A stretch of DNA of 30,624 nucleotides from NCBI GenBank assembly GCA_036752465.1, contig DAIOSQ010000004.1, forward strand, positions 1-30,624, in the 5' to 3' direction. A program made the translations under genes and the position numbers. The notes under the pieces are model-generated. The model made no database searches. It saw nothing but the letters and a program-made list of their open reading frames with translations, and had not been told where the DNA came from. Position 1 is the stretch's first letter. Each line of letters opens with the position of its first letter. Source of the DNA: DAIOSQ01 sp036752465. Its GTDB lineage: Bacteria > Pseudomonadota > Gammaproteobacteria > Legionellales > Legionellaceae. Shown here one piece after another: positions 7,879 to 16,675 of the stretch.

Positions 7879-9963
7879 ATGGTCAATCTTAATTCGCTGT
7901 TAAAACCTTGTTGGGGCTCAGAAAAATGGATTCTTGAGGGCTGGAATAAAATCACTGCTGCGGAGCAAAAAGATATTAGCCTACGGATTGATAGGTTATT
8001 TAAAAATGGTCTACCCTTCAAAATAAAACACGATAAGTTGCTGTATATATATGCATTTTCTTTTATGGCCCAATTAGAAGTATTGGGCATTCAATTGCCC
8101 ATGCGCTTTGAAGATAATATGCAAGATCCTGAGCTTAAGCAACGGATGCGCGCGCAATTAGTCGATGAAATTTTTCATGCGATAGCTTTTACTAAAATCA
8201 TTTTTTTATTATGCGCACCCTATGATTCACCGCCGGCATATAATCAAAGAATTGAAGATCTTTGTCATTATATTCGATCGCAAGAGTGTATTAAGGTAGG
8301 CATGGTGTTCTTGAATCTGGTGTGTGAAGGATTGGTTGAAGAGGTTTTTACGATTTTTTATACATATGATATTGCCGCAGAACTGTTCCAAATTGTCATG
8401 GAGGACGAGCATCGCCATGTATGTGAAGCCGATTTGTATGCAGAGATTGGCTTACCTGAGCGCTCTGTATTGCTAAGCAAACTGAAAGAGCTTGAGCAAC
8501 TGATTATTGATGCGTTTACTCTAGAGCCCAAATATACCATAGCCCTCAATGCGTTAATCGGACCAGAGGGTATTGCTGAATTGATGCTATCAGTTCATGA
8601 AAAACAATCGCGACAGTTGAAGAAACTCGGCATTGATGCCAATGAGCGATGGGATTTTTTTTTCAAAGTCGGCGCAGAACATTACGCAGATCTGCATCGC
8701 ATGCCTAAAAAGCTAAAAAATGAATATGATGAAGCCGTTTCTGAAGTAGCCATGAGTGCCACCCGCAAAGTGCTGATGACTGAAATGACGGATACGGGTG
8801 ACCCGACTATGGTCGTCCGTTTTAATATTGACATCACCGATTCCGGGTTTTTTGAGCATAAATATCCAGCTGAAACTGTCACCGCCTTGATGATGCAGGC
8901 ACTCAGCAGTGTCATGATGTCACATGATTCATTGCGTAATTTTTTGAGCTACAATAAACTTTGGCAATCCAGTGGTGCATATGTTTCAATTGCGGAAAAA
9001 CTACCGGATTGCGGTGACCATGTCGGCACCATTCATTTTTATAATTGTCATGAAATACCCACGGAACAATTATTAGGTCATATCAAGCGCTCCCAACAAA
9101 TGATGACGTATTGCTATAAAAAATGCCTCGATATTGAAAAAGAGCATCCTGATGTGAAGCAAAGCCTAGATGAATTGCTCTATAGCTACGCGCATGATGT
9201 CTACCCATGTCCATCTCCTGGAAGCCATAGTGCGTTGTTGACCAATATCGGTACATATGGCTATACGGATGCAACGGCCCCGTTGCTTAAGCATACTGGG
9301 TTGCATCTTGTATTGCTGGCCATGGAGCGTAAGTCGGTGTGGCACCACGCCACACAATCCTTTGTGGTCAAAGATTTTTTACCGGTATCAATCAGTGCTG
9401 ACTGTCGAGTGTTTGATGGGTTTATACCTATGCCGGAGTTACTTAATCAAGCTTTTCAAGGTGCGCTAGCAAAAATGGAGCAGTCAGGTCAGCATCCCAC
9501 TGCTGAAAGCACACCGGAATTAAACGATTATCAAAAGAAAATTGAGCAATTGGCTGATGAATTGTTAGCCAAATCGGATAGTCCAGTGCGTAGAAAAATA
9601 ATTGAGGCTATGGTCAAAAGTGCAATCCACAAAAAAAAACAGGAGCTGTCCGAGGAAGATCAGGTATATCTTGCCAAACTGGGCGAATATGATGATTTCA
9701 AACATATGGCAGATAATCTCTTGCTGGACTACCTGAAATTTAATAGTGCAGAAGCTGAGAAAAAAGCAAACTTTACCAAACTAATCGAGAGAATGTTGGC
9801 TGAAAATCTTGAGTTGGGTTACCGTTGGTTAGCTGGGTTACAACATGCCTGGTTTGATTATGTCGATATTGAGGCTGCGTACGCGACCATCTACAAAAAA
9901 GCCGCGTTTCAAAAGCTTAGCAGACTAGCTGATGCGATTCCTAAGGTGCTGTGTCGAACTTGA
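7879..9963 (+). CDS. Fusion of diiron (AurF-like) oxygenase-type domain and E2-type acyltransferase-like domain
   Basis: A 694-residue protein with two recognisable parts. Residues about 1-270 are helical with DEIFH (E97, H100) and MEDEHRHV (E175, E177, H178, H180), the E-x-x-H pattern of ferritin-like diiron proteins; AurF-type N-oxygenases are my best guess. Residues about 275-545 resemble the catalytic domain of 2-oxoacid dehydrogenase E2: TNIGTYG (455-461) fits the E2 block SNLGMFG, and ISADCRVFDG fits SxDHRVxDG, but the catalytic His is Cys509. There is no lipoyl domain. The C-terminal 150 residues are charged helices without a known match. A GTG at 7867 would add four residues; the ATG at 7879 has GAG seven bases before it. 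Substrate and pathway are unknown. Confidence 0.7.
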   Translation: MVNLNSLLKPCWGSEKWILEGWNKITAAEQKDISLRIDRLFKNGLPFKIKHDKLLYIYAFSFMAQLEVLGIQLPMRFEDNMQDPELKQRMRAQLVDEIFHAIAFTKIIFLLCAPYDSPPAYNQRIEDLCHYIRSQECIKVGMVFLNLVCEGLVEEVFTIFYTYDIAAELFQIVMEDEHRHVCEADLYAEIGLPERSVLLSKLKELEQLIIDAFTLEPKYTIALNALIGPEGIAELMLSVHEKQSRQLKKLGIDANERWDFFFKVGAEHYADLHRMPKKLKNEYDEAVSEVAMSATRKVLMTEMTDTGDPTMVVRFNIDITDSGFFEHKYPAETVTALMMQALSSVMMSHDSLRNFLSYNKLWQSSGAYVSIAEKLPDCGDHVGTIHFYNCHEIPTEQLLGHIKRSQQMMTYCYKKCLDIEKEHPDVKQSLDELLYSYAHDVYPCPSPGSHSALLTNIGTYGYTDATAPLLKHTGLHLVLLAMERKSVWHHATQSFVVKDFLPVSISADCRVFDGFIPMPELLNQAFQGALAKMEQSGQHPTAESTPELNDYQKKIEQLADELLAKSDSPVRRKIIEAMVKSAIHKKKQELSEEDQVYLAKLGEYDDFKHMADNLLLDYLKFNSAEAEKKANFTKLIERMLAENLELGYRWLAGLQHAWFDYVDIEAAYATIYKKAAFQKLSRLADAIPKVLCRT

Positions 9964-9999
9964 AGGTGTGCACGGCTGGCTGGTGGCTTTTTTTCAGGG

Positions 10000-10764
10000 T
10001 TATGGTTCAAATTGCTTGCGCAAAGACAACAGTTGGCGATTAACTGAGCATAAAAGCCGCAGGGCTTGCAGGCGGTAGTAGTATATAGAATTACAATTTA
10101 AATCGATCAGAATATATAAGCCTGCCGCTCCAGAGGGTGTAAACCCTATGGAGGGTAGGTGCGGATGGTTGCCAATGACACCATACCAAGCCCAAGTTGA
10201 AAAAATAGTGCCGAACAACTCCACATAGTAGACCATCATAAACATGCCAACATAAAATAATTTTTTTTGGCGGCTAACTAGAATATATAAAAAAAGCAAG
10301 TATCCTAGTGAACCAAATATATCCTTGAGTAAACACAAAGATATAAAGACAATCACAAAGCCCAATCTTTGTAAATATTCCGTAATTATCTTCTGCTGGC
10401 GCCAAATCCAGGGATTATTGGCGAGGTGATATATACAGGCGTAAATGACGGCATGCCCCATAGGGATATATAGTGGTATGTTATGGAGCCGATATTGGTA
10501 AAGACCAAGAATAAGTGACCCGAAGACCTCAGCAAAAAAACTGGAAATGGTCATCAATATCACCAATAAATGTAGTTTTTTGTTGGCTACCCACAAAATC
10601 CAGCAATACACAGCAATCATCAGCGCGTTGGCAGTCGTTTGTCCGTAGGAAAAATAAGTTGCTACCCAAGGACTGTCAATCAACATAAATAGTGGTGTAC
10701 CCAACAGTACCAGCATCACTTGAATAAAAACCAGAATTTGGTAATCCCATGTGCTTTTAACCAT
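10000..10764 (-). CDS. Polytopic membrane protein of unknown function
   Basis: A 254-residue protein with about seven hydrophobic segments, e.g. ILVFIQVMLVLLGTPLFMLI, LLVILMTISSFFAEVFGSLI, IPMGHAVIYACIYHLA, and YVGMFMMVYYVELFGTIFST. Conserved-looking elements are P-x-G-H-A in the loop-membrane border (about residue 100) and a late PSGAAGLYILIDLN. No enzyme family is recognised with confidence. Similar P-x-GHA membrane proteins occur, as far as I recall, beside AurF-like genes in actinobacteria, but I cannot verify this here. It converges with the diiron/acyltransferase fusion, their stops being 36 bases apart. It is the last gene of a - strand run, 116 bases after the 558-residue protein. Confidence 0.7.
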   Translation of the reverse strand: MVKSTWDYQILVFIQVMLVLLGTPLFMLIDSPWVATYFSYGQTTANALMIAVYCWILWVANKKLHLLVILMTISSFFAEVFGSLILGLYQYRLHNIPLYIPMGHAVIYACIYHLANNPWIWRQQKIITEYLQRLGFVIVFISLCLLKDIFGSLGYLLFLYILVSRQKKLFYVGMFMMVYYVELFGTIFSTWAWYGVIGNHPHLPSIGFTPSGAAGLYILIDLNCNSIYYYRLQALRLLCSVNRQLLSLRKQFEP

Positions 10765-10848
10765 GATCCATGTCCACTATGTGATCGCTGATAACATCGT
10801 TTGCCACGTTAGGCTACGCCTGAATGTGTCAGGATGACTGTTTTAAGC

Positions 10849-10876
10849 GTGAGTACTCACCCGCATTGTGATCACA
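10849..10876. promoter_or_regulatory. Two adjacent perfect palindromes
   Basis: GTGAGTACTCAC (10849-10860) and TGTGATCACA (10867-10876) are perfect palindromes six bases apart, in the 116-base gap between the 558-residue gene and the membrane-protein gene. They could be operators for the membrane-protein gene, or a transcription-ending hairpin. TGTGATCACA resembles CRP half-sites but lacks the normal 6-base spacer. Confidence 0.35.
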
Positions 10877-10880
10877 CTGA

Positions 10881-12557
10881 CTATACTCTAAAGGTAGCAC
10901 AATTGGCTTGCTCATCATCCATTTCATCGGCATAGCTATCGCTACTGCGCAGCATAGCAGAGCATTTTTGGAGCAGTATATCCTTTTTTTGCGCGCATAT
11001 CATCAGATCTTCATGACTGGTGCTTGGTATGGCTTCATGTTGTATGTGGTGACATATATCAACCATAAGTTCACGAAGCACGGACGTCTTGATGGGTCTT
11101 GACTGCGGTATCTGTGCTAATTGATCCAGTAGTGATGGCATTTCAAGCAGGATTGGTGCTGCTGTCAGTACTTGATCATAGTCCGCTTGTGTGAATGCAT
11201 GGCTATTTTGTAGTTGTTGCAGCAAAATACTAATGGCCGGTGCAAACAGGGTATTTTTTTGTAAGGAATCTTGATTGTCAGCAGAATCAAAACCGTTGGC
11301 GTTGAGCAATGCTAAGCATTTTGCTACCGCGCTTGCTGTATCTTTTGCCCGTATGACTGTTAGAATGTGGCGGACTTGCACCGGATTGATGCGTTGCATC
11401 AAGTCACTCAAAGCACTTACAACCATGTCTGCATAAGTTCGGGTGATTGGATCAAGGGCTAGCATGCTGGCACAGGCCTCTAGCAGTGCAGTGCTGGCGG
11501 TTTCTGGCACCGGGTTATACGCGAGTGTGCCTAACGAAAATAATAAACAACTGATTTGTCCCCACCCCAATGACTCAATCATAGAAGTTTTTCTTAGCAT
11601 ATTGAGAATCGTAGGTGATCCGATGAGTGGTGCCACCGCAATCACATCTGCAAAGTTTTCTTCGGTTAGCTGATGGAGGTTCGCGAGATTACAAAGCATG
11701 AGATTGACGGCTTCAGCATCAGCTTTGGTTGTGAGCAAGGCCTCTCTATTATCTTGGTTGTCCAGTTGCGCTGGGATCATAAAAGATAAACTTCTGGCGA
11801 CAAAATAGGCTTGATCAGCTGCAGCAATGATGATTTTGGCATCCTCTGTGCTGAAATAAGATATGCGGGAGGATAAGATCTGGATGCCGCTAGCAATTTC
11901 AGCTGTATGAGTTTTTTGTTGCATTAACAAGGCAATTAGATCGTGCGTTAACGGTGTATGTTTGCAGAGATCTGCCAGAGCTGTCTGTAACTCATGGATA
12001 GTATCGTTACTCTGCAGCAATAGCTGTTCTACAGCGGGGTTAAACAGGTGGCTTTTTAGCAGGCTATCGACACAATTGCTATAGGCAAGCACATCGAGGT
12101 TGGGATTGCTTAATATCAGATCCACGCGCTCTGCGGTGAGTTGGCCTGCCCTCTGCAGCATGTGAAATAGATGGGCTAACTCGTCTCCCTGGCTCATATC
12201 TAGCAAATTGTTCAGTCGAGTGGCTGTGATGTTTATGTGAAATTTCACCCAGTCCTTAAGAATGCTGGTGTATCTGTAGCTAGACTCTGTTACTGCAGCG
12301 ATACGTGCCAAATATGCGGTGCTATCCAGACCAATGGCATGTATTTGCAAAAGCAAATTCGTTATCCATTCCGCATATGTGGGTCGCTGTAGGAGGATGA
12401 GCACATTTTTTTCATTTAAAAAGGACTTTTCCCGCAATTTTTGCAAACAGGGGATGATTTTTGTTCGGTCTCTGTCTGTGAGGGTTGGTAGAATTGCACT
12501 CAATTCTTCCGAGCTTATATTACAAGCTTGTAACAGAGTATAAATTTGCTCTTCCAT
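10881..12557 (-). CDS. Helical-repeat protein, candidate Dot/Icm-type effector
   Basis: I do not recognise this 558-residue protein as an enzyme. It is almost entirely helical and built from degenerate repeats of about 35-45 residues with the pattern L-x2-L-x(4-6)-L/F-T-x(4)-V, for example LQRAGQLTAERVDLIL, LANLHQLTEENFADVI and LQNSHAFTQADYDQVL. This is the look of an ARM/HEAT-like scaffold. There is no signal peptide or membrane span. The C-terminus, SYADEMDDEQANCATFRV, has acidic residues at -10 to -15 and Phe at -3, like the E-block and hydrophobic end of Legionella type IVB substrates. That is suggestive only. GAGGAG lies only two bases from the ATG, which is close. It shares an upstream sequence with the helicase-like gene before it. 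Confidence 0.7.
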   Translation of the reverse strand: MEEQIYTLLQACNISSEELSAILPTLTDRDRTKIIPCLQKLREKSFLNEKNVLILLQRPTYAEWITNLLLQIHAIGLDSTAYLARIAAVTESSYRYTSILKDWVKFHINITATRLNNLLDMSQGDELAHLFHMLQRAGQLTAERVDLILSNPNLDVLAYSNCVDSLLKSHLFNPAVEQLLLQSNDTIHELQTALADLCKHTPLTHDLIALLMQQKTHTAEIASGIQILSSRISYFSTEDAKIIIAAADQAYFVARSLSFMIPAQLDNQDNREALLTTKADAEAVNLMLCNLANLHQLTEENFADVIAVAPLIGSPTILNMLRKTSMIESLGWGQISCLLFSLGTLAYNPVPETASTALLEACASMLALDPITRTYADMVVSALSDLMQRINPVQVRHILTVIRAKDTASAVAKCLALLNANGFDSADNQDSLQKNTLFAPAISILLQQLQNSHAFTQADYDQVLTAAPILLEMPSLLDQLAQIPQSRPIKTSVLRELMVDICHHIQHEAIPSTSHEDLMICAQKKDILLQKCSAMLRSSDSYADEMDDEQANCATFRV

Positions 12558-12585
12558 TGCTCCTCAGCGGTGTTAACATAACAGC

Positions 12586-12618
12586 ACATATTGTACCACA
12601 AATTAGGCAAGCTGTGAT
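12586..12618 (-). promoter_or_regulatory. Candidate promoter of the 558-residue protein gene
   Basis: Read on the - strand, ATCACA (12618-12613) and TACAAT (12595-12590) are 17 bases apart, about 33 bases before the ATG. The -10 box sits in the 11-mer GTACAATATGT, which recurs upstream of the helicase-like gene at 15600-15590. Confidence 0.5.
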
Positions 12619-12634
12619 AACGGCTTATCTTGAG

Positions 12635-15577
12635 TTAGGTTGGGCCTTTCTGTTCTAGGGTAGATGTACCCTTGTTTTCTGCTTCTTTCATCTTCATCAG
12701 ACGATCTTTTGTATCCATCATAGCATCTGGATTTGTTGGCAATGCTTCGTCGCTTTGAGGTTTATTAGCACGTTTTGGGTCTTTTGATTCGGCGCACGTA
12801 CTACTACTATTCGTCCTAATCATTGTTTGTCTTGGTGATCGCAGTGTTGGCGCTTCATTAGCACCTGTCACCACTGTACCTGGACTATGCTTAGGCTCGG
12901 CTATCAATAAATCCGCCTCCTTCATATCTTCAAACAATGCGTCATAGGGATCTGGCATATCTTCTGCTTGAACTGAATCGGTATCATCGAAAGTATCGCT
13001 GCTGGTTGCGGGATACATCTCTACCAATCTTTGACGAGCCTGTGTAAAAGCCTCTATGCGAGCTGCTTTTTTAGCTTCCTGTGGTGCATCAGCAGGGAGC
13101 GCGTACGCGGCTAATATAGCTGAGAGCTCTGTGGCAACTTTATAGGCTTGGTCGCGTGCTTGGCTTTTTAGCTCCGGCAATCGGTTGCTTGAAACAAGTT
13201 CAGCGCTTTTAAGCTCAGCCCCGATGGCCTTTTTTAACTCGATATCATAGACTGCTTTTGCCATCGCACCAAGCTCCAAGACGCTTGCGGATTGCTCGCC
13301 TGAGTCTAGTGCCAGTATTTGTTTGACTGATAAAATGAGCCCTTCAGGGATGTTTTCATTGCTGAGCATGACCACACTGCCACGCATGTAATCATCTCGC
13401 ACCACTCTTCCCGCGGCTTGTGCGCCACCTAGGGGACCGCAGACTGCATTGGGTTCATCAAATTCAAAGTAATTATTTACAATAACAGTCGTTAAGACGT
13501 CACCAATGCTGATCCCTGTAGCCCATTTCTCGTCGCTTAGCGCAATGTTAGTGAATCCATATTTTAATTTGTCCAGACTCATGTTGATGTCTTGTTGGGA
13601 TGTGCGCATATCGACTGCGTCTATTGAGGAGTTATTGGCAAAGAAAACATCTAAATGAGGGTCTAAAGCAGTAGAAATTTCTGCTAAGGCGGCATTGATT
13701 GTGGAATGAGCTAAACTTTCTGTTGGTGGCAATGCCTTTATCACTTGCTCAATTTTATGAGCGGTCTCGGTAATGCTTGCTATGAGGAAATTGCGCTCTG
13801 CTGGAGGTAGCGCTTGCAGTTTAGTGCTCAGTTGTTCTAATCTTTTATCAGACGGTGTCTGTTTTCCAGTTGCAGCCGCTCCTCCAGTTGGCGTGAGCGG
13901 TGTGAAATTAGCGCTGCTCGGGTTGACTTTGCTTAAGGAGTTAGTCCTGAGCATGGCTGCAAATTTTTCCCTATCGGTGGACATGAGCACACTCAGAGCG
14001 AAGCTTAGAATTGTATTTTTGACGGCCATTCGACGTGAGCTGTCCAATTCATCGCGTAATCTCACTGGTGGTACCGCAGCCTCCAATTCAGCCTCATTGA
14101 CGGTCGTTTGATGCTGTTGTAGCTGCTCTCTCAGGCCGCTTATGCGAGCAACTCTAACGGCCTCTTGGTACCTTTCTAATGCTGCGGGCTCAATAGTACC
14201 ATTCTGGATATCGGTTAATACCTGTCGTATTTGCGCTAACATTGCCTTGTCATCGGCAAAAATCATGCCTTTTTGAGCTGGGGGTAGTGCATTGGCCTGT
14301 ATATCAGCTATGGTTGGTGACGGGCCGTTCGCACGCTTAAAGCCAGTATCACCTGATTGTAAATAAATGGGTTGAAAATATGATACGATCGCTTGTTCGA
14401 GCAATTTTTGCTCCTCCATGCGCATATCGCTACCCTGCACCCCACGCAGAATATGTGCTTCTATCGCTTTGCCGAGATTGAACTCAGCGCAGATATTGCC
14501 AAATGTTTGCAACAGGTGGCTTGTGGGGGTGCCTGTCAATGCTAAGGTAGCATTCTGCGAGCACACCGCTTCTAGAGCTTGTGCGCTTGCTGCAGTGTAG
14601 GCATGTTGATGTCCCTCATCGATGAGCAACAATTTATTCTGAACTAATTTGATATACTCTGCAAAATTCGGATGATCTGCATTGCAGATGAGATGTATAT
14701 CCTCTCTTTGCAGGACTGCTCGAAGAACATCCTCATTGGAAATATCACTTAGCAAAACGGCAAATTGCGGAAATGTTTGCGCACTATCTCGATACATCTT
14801 GACCGTTTCCAGTTCGTTTATATGAATGACTTCCGGTGCTAATTTACCCGAGAACATTTTTCTTGTCAGGGTATCTGTCAGCATCTCTGATGCCAAATCA
14901 GCACTGGGTAAAACAATCACGCTGCCGCCGGCAGCTTCCGCGGCATTTGCAATAATAAAACTTTTGCCGGTACCTGTACCCAGCAAAGCCAATTGAGAAG
15001 CGTCAGTATCTAGAGCTTTTGCAAAGGAACTGACCACGTTTAATTGAAGCGCCCTCGGCGGCATTTGGCGACTCTCAATCATAGGCATGTCTGATGCCGG
15101 AGTTATGGTATACTCATTTTCGGCAGTAAAATCTATCGTAGTTGGTTCGGTATAAGTAGGTGCTGGTGGATGGAATTTTAGCATGTCGCCATCATGAACC
15201 TGGCCAGTAATATCGATTTTGTAAGTTATTTTTTGATTGGCTTGTTCTCGTTTGCTAATTTCCACATGGAAGATTTCACCGTTCCAAGTGATGGCTAAAT
15301 CTTTAGTACCTTGATCAGTCCAAGCTATCTCAGGGTTGCTGTTCGCATGATCGATAATTGCATTGATCACATCTTTGATTGTGGCGGTTTGCTTCAGCGC
15401 TGCTTTATTGCGCATAACATTTTGTACGATCAAGGGGTATTCTTGAATTGTTACTGTGCCTTTGCCATCTAGCGATTGTTGCAGAAGTGCGTGCGCTGTC
15501 CAACCCTTAATCCAATTTGCTAAACGACGCTTTAGTGTATTAAGTTTGTCAGTGTTCATTGTGTTGGGTGTAGGCAT
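12635..15577 (-). CDS. SF2 helicase-like ATPase with large insertion, function unknown
   Basis: A 980-residue protein with superfamily 2 helicase or translocase signatures: Walker A GTGTGKS (200-206), motif II DEGH (320-323) in KLLLIDEGHQH, motif III-like LTGTPTSHL (about 347-355), a motif IV-like start KGMIFADD (436-443), motif V-like ALSDEKWATGISIGDV, and motif VI QAAGRVVR (720-727). Between motifs IV and V are about 200 residues of Gln/Glu/Ala-rich helices and a low-complexity linker, an unusual insertion. The N-terminal 170 residues and the polar C-terminal 230 residues match nothing I know. It resembles neither UvrB, RecG nor DEAD-box RNA helicases overall. GGAG is six bases upstream of the ATG. 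Its neighbours suggest an accessory or effector role, which is inference. Confidence 0.7.
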   Translation of the reverse strand: MPTPNTMNTDKLNTLKRRLANWIKGWTAHALLQQSLDGKGTVTIQEYPLIVQNVMRNKAALKQTATIKDVINAIIDHANSNPEIAWTDQGTKDLAITWNGEIFHVEISKREQANQKITYKIDITGQVHDGDMLKFHPPAPTYTEPTTIDFTAENEYTITPASDMPMIESRQMPPRALQLNVVSSFAKALDTDASQLALLGTGTGKSFIIANAAEAAGGSVIVLPSADLASEMLTDTLTRKMFSGKLAPEVIHINELETVKMYRDSAQTFPQFAVLLSDISNEDVLRAVLQREDIHLICNADHPNFAEYIKLVQNKLLLIDEGHQHAYTAASAQALEAVCSQNATLALTGTPTSHLLQTFGNICAEFNLGKAIEAHILRGVQGSDMRMEEQKLLEQAIVSYFQPIYLQSGDTGFKRANGPSPTIADIQANALPPAQKGMIFADDKAMLAQIRQVLTDIQNGTIEPAALERYQEAVRVARISGLREQLQQHQTTVNEAELEAAVPPVRLRDELDSSRRMAVKNTILSFALSVLMSTDREKFAAMLRTNSLSKVNPSSANFTPLTPTGGAAATGKQTPSDKRLEQLSTKLQALPPAERNFLIASITETAHKIEQVIKALPPTESLAHSTINAALAEISTALDPHLDVFFANNSSIDAVDMRTSQQDINMSLDKLKYGFTNIALSDEKWATGISIGDVLTTVIVNNYFEFDEPNAVCGPLGGAQAAGRVVRDDYMRGSVVMLSNENIPEGLILSVKQILALDSGEQSASVLELGAMAKAVYDIELKKAIGAELKSAELVSSNRLPELKSQARDQAYKVATELSAILAAYALPADAPQEAKKAARIEAFTQARQRLVEMYPATSSDTFDDTDSVQAEDMPDPYDALFEDMKEADLLIAEPKHSPGTVVTGANEAPTLRSPRQTMIRTNSSSTCAESKDPKRANKPQSDEALPTNPDAMMDTKDRLMKMKEAENKGTSTLEQKGPT

Positions 15578-15589
15578 GTTATACTCCAG

Positions 15590-15600
15590 ACATATTGTAC
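15590..15600 (-). promoter_or_regulatory. Second copy of the GTACAATATGT element, candidate -10 region
   Basis: The - strand 11-mer GTACAATATGT lies 12 bases before the ATG of the helicase-like gene. It is identical to the -10 region of the 558-residue gene, and both are preceded by TAATTT. No good -35 box was found here; TTGACT/TAGACT further upstream is an alternative promoter. Confidence 0.4.
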
Positions 15601-15661
15601 AAAATTAACATCAACTATTTAGAGTCTAGAACACAAAGTACGAAAGTCAAATCAGAGTCTT

Positions 15662-16675
15662 TCAGCGCCAGGCTTGCGCTGCTTGCAGCAACCATAGCAA
15701 GCAACCGGAAAGCAGAGCTGTGGCTGGTAGGGTGATCATCCAAATCATGGCAATCTGCAACAGTAGCCGCCAATTGATGGCATGATTTTGGCTAGCAATC
15801 CCGGTGCCAGTAATTGCGCCAGTCACTGTTTGGGTTGTGGAAATGGGAATACCGTATTGCGTGGATAACGCGATGACGCTTGCAGCACTAAGTTCTGCAG
15901 CACAGCCGAGATAGGTATTAAGTGTGGTAATTTGCGTACCCATGGTTTTAACAATTCGCCAGCCGCCGGCTAATGTCCCTAAACTTATCATTAGATTACA
16001 GGAAATAATTACCCACCATGGTACATAAAAAGAACCATGCAGCCAGCCATTAGCAAATAACAACATAGCGATAATGCCCATGGTTTTTTGTGCATCATTA
16101 CCGCCATGTGCTAGGCTCAAACATGCGGATGATAGCAATTGCCATTTGGCAAACCAGCCTGTGGTAGATGCCTTTGCCTGTTTGCTTGACCATCGCTGCG
16201 TGAGTTTGATAAAACAATAGCTGGTAAACAAACCAAGTAATGGAGATACAAAAATCCCCAGCAAAACTTTGTTAAAGCCAGATAGGATTAATACGCCAAA
16301 GCCACCTTTGACAATAGCAGCCCCAGCTAGTCCCCCCATGATGGCATGCGAGGAGCTTGAGGGTATGCCCAAATACCACGTTAGCAGTCCCCAAGCGATA
16401 GCACTTATTAGCGCGACAAAAATCAGCGTCGTGTCGACGAGATTCCCGACAATTAAATCACTGCCTATGCTTTGTGCCACCATAAGGCGAAAGAATAAGA
16501 ATGCAATAAAATTAAAAAAAGCGGCCCATAATACTGCTTGTTTGGGGGTCAATACACCGGTGGTGACTATGGTAGCAATTGAGTTTGCGGCATCATGGAA
16601 ACCATTGATAAAATCAAAACCATATGCCAATACGAGCACACTGCACATCAAGCCAATATTAACATGCATCTCCAC
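15662..16675 (-). CDS. Inorganic phosphate transporter, PiT family
   Basis: PiT proteins are inner-membrane symporters that take up phosphate, usually as a metal-phosphate complex with H+. The 337 residues form about 9-10 membrane spans and show the duplicated family signatures GFHDAANSIAT (25-35) and HGGNDAQKTMG (190-200), with GIPSSSSHAIMGG (103-115) in between and the matching PISTTQTVTGAITGTG in the second half. I chose the GTG at 16675 because GGGAG lies seven bases upstream; the ATG two codons later has GGAG abutting it. Most PiT genes of this type sit beside a DUF47 (PhoU-like) gene; none is seen here. The helicase-like gene starts 84 bases downstream with its own signals. Confidence 0.95.
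   Translation of the reverse strand: MEMHVNIGLMCSVLVLAYGFDFINGFHDAANSIATIVTTGVLTPKQAVLWAAFFNFIAFLFFRLMVAQSIGSDLIVGNLVDTTLIFVALISAIAWGLLTWYLGIPSSSSHAIMGGLAGAAIVKGGFGVLILSGFNKVLLGIFVSPLLGLFTSYCFIKLTQRWSSKQAKASTTGWFAKWQLLSSACLSLAHGGNDAQKTMGIIAMLLFANGWLHGSFYVPWWVIISCNLMISLGTLAGGWRIVKTMGTQITTLNTYLGCAAELSAASVIALSTQYGIPISTTQTVTGAITGTGIASQNHAINWRLLLQIAMIWMITLPATALLSGCLLWLLQAAQAWR

Noticed and set aside
9981..9994. T7 run after the fusion gene as a rho-independent terminator
   Set aside because: The preceding GGCTGGCTGGTGGC has no complementary arm to form a stem.
10867..10876. TGTGATCACA as a CRP site
   Set aside because: The CRP consensus needs six bases between TGTGA and TCACA; here the half-sites abut.
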